Source: Gammaproteobacteria bacterium
GTDB lineage: Bacteria > Pseudomonadota > Gammaproteobacteria > SZUA-229
Length of the DNA: 10,112 nt
Assembly: GCA_026998145.1 (NCBI GenBank)
Contig: JALTRC010000386.1
Span: 1-10,112, forward strand
Direction: 5' to 3'
Below are positions 7,238 to 10,112 of this stretch, one piece after another. The position numbers and the translations under genes were made by a program. Positions within the stretch are counted from its first letter, which is position 1; every line of letters begins with the position of its first letter. The notes under the pieces were generated by a model, which saw only the letters and a program-made list of their open reading frames with translations, was not told the origin of the DNA and made no database searches.

Positions 7238-9901
7238 TCAGGCCTTGGCCGGGCTGGTTTTCTCAGGGTTAATGCCATATTTTTCAATGGCTTCCTGCAC
7301 CTTGCCTGCCGGGAACTGGCCATCATCCGCCAGTGATTTCAATGCGGCAACGACAATATACTCTGCATTGACTTCAAAATGCTTGCGCAACTGGGCGCGG
7401 GTATCGGAGCGCCCAAAGCCATCGGTGCCCAGCACATCATACTGGGCCGGCACCCATTTGCGAATCTGGTCTGAATAGCCCTTGATATAATCGGTTGCCG
7501 ACAATACCGGCCCACGACGATCTTTCAGGCATTTTTCAATATAAGACACCTTAGGATCTTCCAGCGGATGCAGCATATTCCAACGATCCACTTCCTGGGC
7601 TTCCCGACGCAGCTCGTTGTAGCTGGTGACGCTCCAGATATCCGCATCCACCGACCAGTCCTTATCCAGCATTTCACCGGCGCGGATGACTTCACGCAAA
7701 ATGGTGCCGGAACCCATCAGCTGAATTTTCTTGCGCCGCTTGCCACCACCGGATAACAGATACATGCCCTTGATAATGCCCTCTTCCACGCCTTTTGGCA
7801 TGGCCGGCTGCACATAGTTTTCATTCATCACGGTGATGTAATAGAACACATTTTCCTGATCCTTATACATACGGCGCATGCCGTCCTGAATAATCACCGC
7901 CAGCTCATAGCCAAAGGTAGGATCATAAGTGACGCAGTTTGGAATGGTGGCCGCCAGCGTATGGGAATGACCATCCTGATGCTGCAGGCCTTCGCCCGCC
8001 AGCGTAGTACGACCGGCAGTACCCCCCAGCAGAAAGCCCCGCGCCTGCATATCACCCGCCATCCAGGCCAGATCACCGACACGCTGGAAACCAAACATGG
8101 AATAGTAAATATAGAAAGGCACCATATTCACACCATGGGTGCTATAGGCGGTGGCCGCGGCAATCCATGAAGCCATGGCGCCGGCTTCGTTAATACCTTC
8201 TTCCAGAATCTGCCCGGTTTTATCTTCCTTGTAGAACATCACCTGCTCTTTATCCTGAGGGGTGTACAACTGCCCCACAGAAGAATAAATACCCAGCTGG
8301 CGGAACATACCTTCCATACCAAAGGTGCGTGCTTCATCTGGCACAATCGGTACCACGTTTTTGCCCATATTCTTGTCGCGGGTAATCAGGGTAAGCAGAC
8401 GCACAAAGGCCATGGTGGTGGACATTTCACGATCGCCCGAGCCTTTCAAAATTGGCTCGAATACGGATAAGGGGGGCACATCCAGTGGCGCCGCCGCATG
8501 GTTACGTACCGGCATGGAGCCGCCCAGGGCCTTGCGACGCTCCATCATATATTTGTATTCTTCAGAATCCGTGCCCGGATGATAATACTCGGCCGCCGCC
8601 GCCTGCTCATCAGACAGGGGAATATTGAAACGATTCTTGTAGGCAATCATTTCCTCTTCATCCAGCTTCTTCTGGGAGTGGGTGCGCATCTGACCTTCAC
8701 CCGCTTCACCCATGCCATAGCCTTTCACCGTGTGGGACAGAATCACCACCGGCTGGCCAACTGTATTGGCCGCTTCATGATAGGCCGCATACACCTTGTA
8801 AGGATCATGGCCGCCACGGTTCAGACGCCAGATGTCATCATCGGACATATTGGCCACCATGGCTTTCAGCTCAGGATACTTGCCAAAGAAATGCTCGCGC
8901 ACATAGGCGCCATCCTTGGATTTGTAGTTCTGGAAATCCCCATCCACACATTCCATCATGCGACGCTTCAGCAGGCCGTCCTTGTCTTTGGCCAGCAGTG
9001 GCTCCCAGTAGCTGCCCCAGATAACCTTGATGACCTTCCAGCCAACACCCCGGAAGATGGCTTCCAGCTCCTGAATAATCTTGCCATTGCCCCGCACCGG
9101 GCCATCCAGACGTTGCAGATTACAGTTAATCACCCAGATTAAGTTATCCAGCTTTTCCCGGGCGCCCAGCGAAATCGCACCCAGAGTTTCCGGCTCATCC
9201 ACTTCACCGTCACCAATAAAGGTCCATACCTTACGATCCCGGGTATCAGAAATACCCCGATCATGCAGGTACTTCATAAAGCGCGCCTGATAAATAGACT
9301 GTAGCGGCCCCAGCCCCATGGATACGGTGGGGAACTGCCAGAAATCGGGCATCAGCCAGGGGTGGGGATAGGATGACAGACCATTGCCGTCCACTTCCTG
9401 ACGGAAATTATCCAGCTGCTCAGCCGTCAAGCGGCCTTCCATAAAAGCGCGGGAGTACATGCCCGGTGCCGAATGCCCCTGGAATAGCACCAGATCACCA
9501 CCATGCTCATGGGTGGGCGCCCGCCAGAAATGATTAAAACCTGTGTCATACAGGGTTGCCGCAGAAGCAAAACTGGCTATATGACCGCCCAGCTCGGATG
9601 CCTTGCGGTTGGCCCGCACCACCATGGCCGCCGCATTCCAGCGAATAAAGGAACGGATGCGGGATTCTATGGCCACATTACCCGGATGGGGTGCCTGCAA
9701 GTGGGTGGGAATGGTATTCACATAGGCAGTGGTGGAAGAATGGGGAAGATTGTCACCGGAGCGACGAGTCTGGTCGATAAGCTGTTCCAGTAAAAAGTGG
9801 GCCCGTTCCGGGCCTTCATTTTCCAGCACCGCTTCAAGGGCATCCAGCCATTCCTGGGTTTCCTGAGGATCCATATCCGGTATATTGATGGGATCAGTCA
9901 T
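7238..9901 (-). CDS. aceE: Pyruvate dehydrogenase E1 component, homodimeric type
   Basis: This thiamine-diphosphate enzyme decarboxylates pyruvate and reductively acetylates the lipoyl group of AceF. The 887 residues equal the length of E. coli AceE, and the whole chain is colinear with that family. Visible landmarks are His107 (GGHIASF), His143 (QGHSAPGMYS), the ThDP/Mg motif starting GDGEVDEPE (230-238; Asp231 as metal ligand) and closing with Asn261 in INCNLQRLDGP, and His408 in RTHSQKK, equivalent to the catalytic His407 of E. coli. The last third holds the C-terminal transketolase-like domain. The start ATG has AGGAG 7 nt upstream on the minus strand. It is the first gene of the operon, preceded by about 210 nt of AT-rich DNA with no visible gene. 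No PdhR-type regulator gene lies inside the window. It is distinct from the alpha/beta E1 of Gram-positives and from the 2-oxoglutarate E1 (SucA). Confidence 0.98.
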   Translation of the reverse strand: MTDPINIPDMDPQETQEWLDALEAVLENEGPERAHFLLEQLIDQTRRSGDNLPHSSTTAYVNTIPTHLQAPHPGNVAIESRIRSFIRWNAAAMVVRANRKASELGGHIASFASAATLYDTGFNHFWRAPTHEHGGDLVLFQGHSAPGMYSRAFMEGRLTAEQLDNFRQEVDGNGLSSYPHPWLMPDFWQFPTVSMGLGPLQSIYQARFMKYLHDRGISDTRDRKVWTFIGDGEVDEPETLGAISLGAREKLDNLIWVINCNLQRLDGPVRGNGKIIQELEAIFRGVGWKVIKVIWGSYWEPLLAKDKDGLLKRRMMECVDGDFQNYKSKDGAYVREHFFGKYPELKAMVANMSDDDIWRLNRGGHDPYKVYAAYHEAANTVGQPVVILSHTVKGYGMGEAGEGQMRTHSQKKLDEEEMIAYKNRFNIPLSDEQAAAAEYYHPGTDSEEYKYMMERRKALGGSMPVRNHAAAPLDVPPLSVFEPILKGSGDREMSTTMAFVRLLTLITRDKNMGKNVVPIVPDEARTFGMEGMFRQLGIYSSVGQLYTPQDKEQVMFYKEDKTGQILEEGINEAGAMASWIAAATAYSTHGVNMVPFYIYYSMFGFQRVGDLAWMAGDMQARGFLLGGTAGRTTLAGEGLQHQDGHSHTLAATIPNCVTYDPTFGYELAVIIQDGMRRMYKDQENVFYYITVMNENYVQPAMPKGVEEGIIKGMYLLSGGGKRRKKIQLMGSGTILREVIRAGEMLDKDWSVDADIWSVTSYNELRREAQEVDRWNMLHPLEDPKVSYIEKCLKDRRGPVLSATDYIKGYSDQIRKWVPAQYDVLGTDGFGRSDTRAQLRKHFEVNAEYIVVAALKSLADDGQFPAGKVQEAIEKYGINPEKTSPAKA

Positions 9902-9920
9902 AGGTTTACTCCTGCATCTC

Positions 9921-9937
9921 GCCCCTGGGGCTTTTTT
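9921..9937 (+). terminator. Small terminator-like hairpin facing out of the aceE leader (antisense direction)
   Basis: GCCCC (9921-9925), T, GGGGC (9927-9931) is followed by six T (9932-9937) on the + strand. The realistic fold is a 4-bp stem with a 3-nt loop, so it is weak. In the operon's sense the same bases form a short hairpin just upstream of the aceE ribosome binding site. It might stop antisense transcription leaving aceE, or it may be chance. Confidence 0.25.
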
Positions 9938-10038
9938 AATATGGGAGTAATGGTAGTGATTTAATTAGAAATTACAAGTTTATTTACATAGACAAAAAAA
10001 TATACTTAAATTTCATTAAGTTATAGCCATTAAATAAT

Positions 10039-10066
10039 TTTATAAAGGTTTTTCGGGGAATTTTAA
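10039..10066 (-). promoter_or_regulatory. Candidate sigma-70 promoter for aceE
   Basis: Read on the minus strand, TTAAAA (complement of 10061-10066) and TATAAA (complement of 10039-10044) are separated by 16 nt. This would give an aceE leader of roughly 130 nt. The -10 match is good and the -35 match is mediocre. The region is so AT-rich that other pairs are possible, for example TATAAC at 10020-10025. Confidence 0.3.
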
Positions 10067-10076
10067 TAGCTTTTCA

Positions 10077-10099
10077 GGCTTTAATCGGCTGTTAAAGCC
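10077..10099. repeat. Inverted repeat upstream of aceE, possible operator
   Basis: GGCTTTAA (10077-10084) and TTAAAGCC (10092-10099) are perfect 8-bp arms with a 7-nt spacer, about 180 bases before the aceE start and just upstream of the candidate -35. The centre-to-centre distance of the arms is 15 bp, which would suit a dimeric regulator. It does not resemble the E. coli PdhR site (ATTGGTnnnACCAAT). A second small stem, CGGCT/AGCCG, overlaps it. Confidence 0.35.
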
Positions 10100-10112
10100 G
10101 GGACAGCAACAA

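Noticed and set aside
6656..7336. 226-codon Ala/Gly-rich open frame antisense to aceF
   Set aside because: Its composition (runs of GAGAGAEAGAG) simply mirrors the Ala/Pro linker codons of aceF on the other strand; no family resemblance and no sensible ribosome binding site.
8498..9142. 214-codon open frame antisense to aceE
   Set aside because: It lies wholly within the strongly recognisable AceE coding sequence and has a His/Ile-rich shadow composition without any domain.
9945..9965. PdhR operator next to aceE (TGGTAGTGATTTAAT area)
   Set aside because: Only the TGGT half fits; there is no ACCA partner at the right spacing.

Overview
The window looks like a piece of a gammaproteobacterial chromosome of moderate, somewhat AT-leaning composition. 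The basis is a homodimeric (887-residue) AceE-type pyruvate dehydrogenase in an aceE-aceF-lpd operon, together with an HPK4-like hybrid kinase. An E3 carrying its own lipoyl domain is known from beta- and many environmental gammaproteobacteria rather than from E. coli. No species can be named from the sequence alone.

Left part (1-3860, + strand). The window opens inside the last ~118 codons of a periplasmic solute-binding protein of the NrtA/SsuA/TauA type. Its stop codon overlaps by 14 nt the start of a very large membrane-bound hybrid histidine kinase of 1154 residues. The kinase order is TM, periplasmic region, TM, HAMP, four PAS domains, HisKA, HATPase_c and receiver. The overlap suggests the two proteins form one sensory unit in which the binding protein presents a ligand to the kinase. 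The fourth PAS domain resembles the FixL haem-PAS, keeps the haem-ligating histidine position, and has Leu at the oxygen-gating arginine position. A rho-independent terminator follows the kinase.

Right part (3910-10112, - strand). A complete pyruvate dehydrogenase complex operon runs convergently towards the kinase: aceE (E1), then aceF (E2, one lipoyl domain), then lpd (E3 with an N-terminal lipoyl domain), ending in a hairpin terminator at 3910-3934. E1 decarboxylates pyruvate, E2 transfers the acetyl group to CoA, and E3 reoxidises the lipoyl arms with NAD+. The aceE-aceF gap is 46 nt. The aceF-lpd gap is 161 nt and holds three 20-bp imperfect or perfect palindromes, two of them clearly copies of one REP-like sequence. 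Upstream of aceE lie about 210 nt of AT-rich DNA with a weak promoter candidate and an 8-bp inverted repeat.

The PDH operon is ordinary core metabolism. The parts that deserve a second look are the binding-protein/kinase pair, the FixL-like PAS domain with its altered pocket, and the palindrome cluster inside the PDH operon. I see no tRNA, rRNA, CRISPR array, insertion sequence or phage gene.
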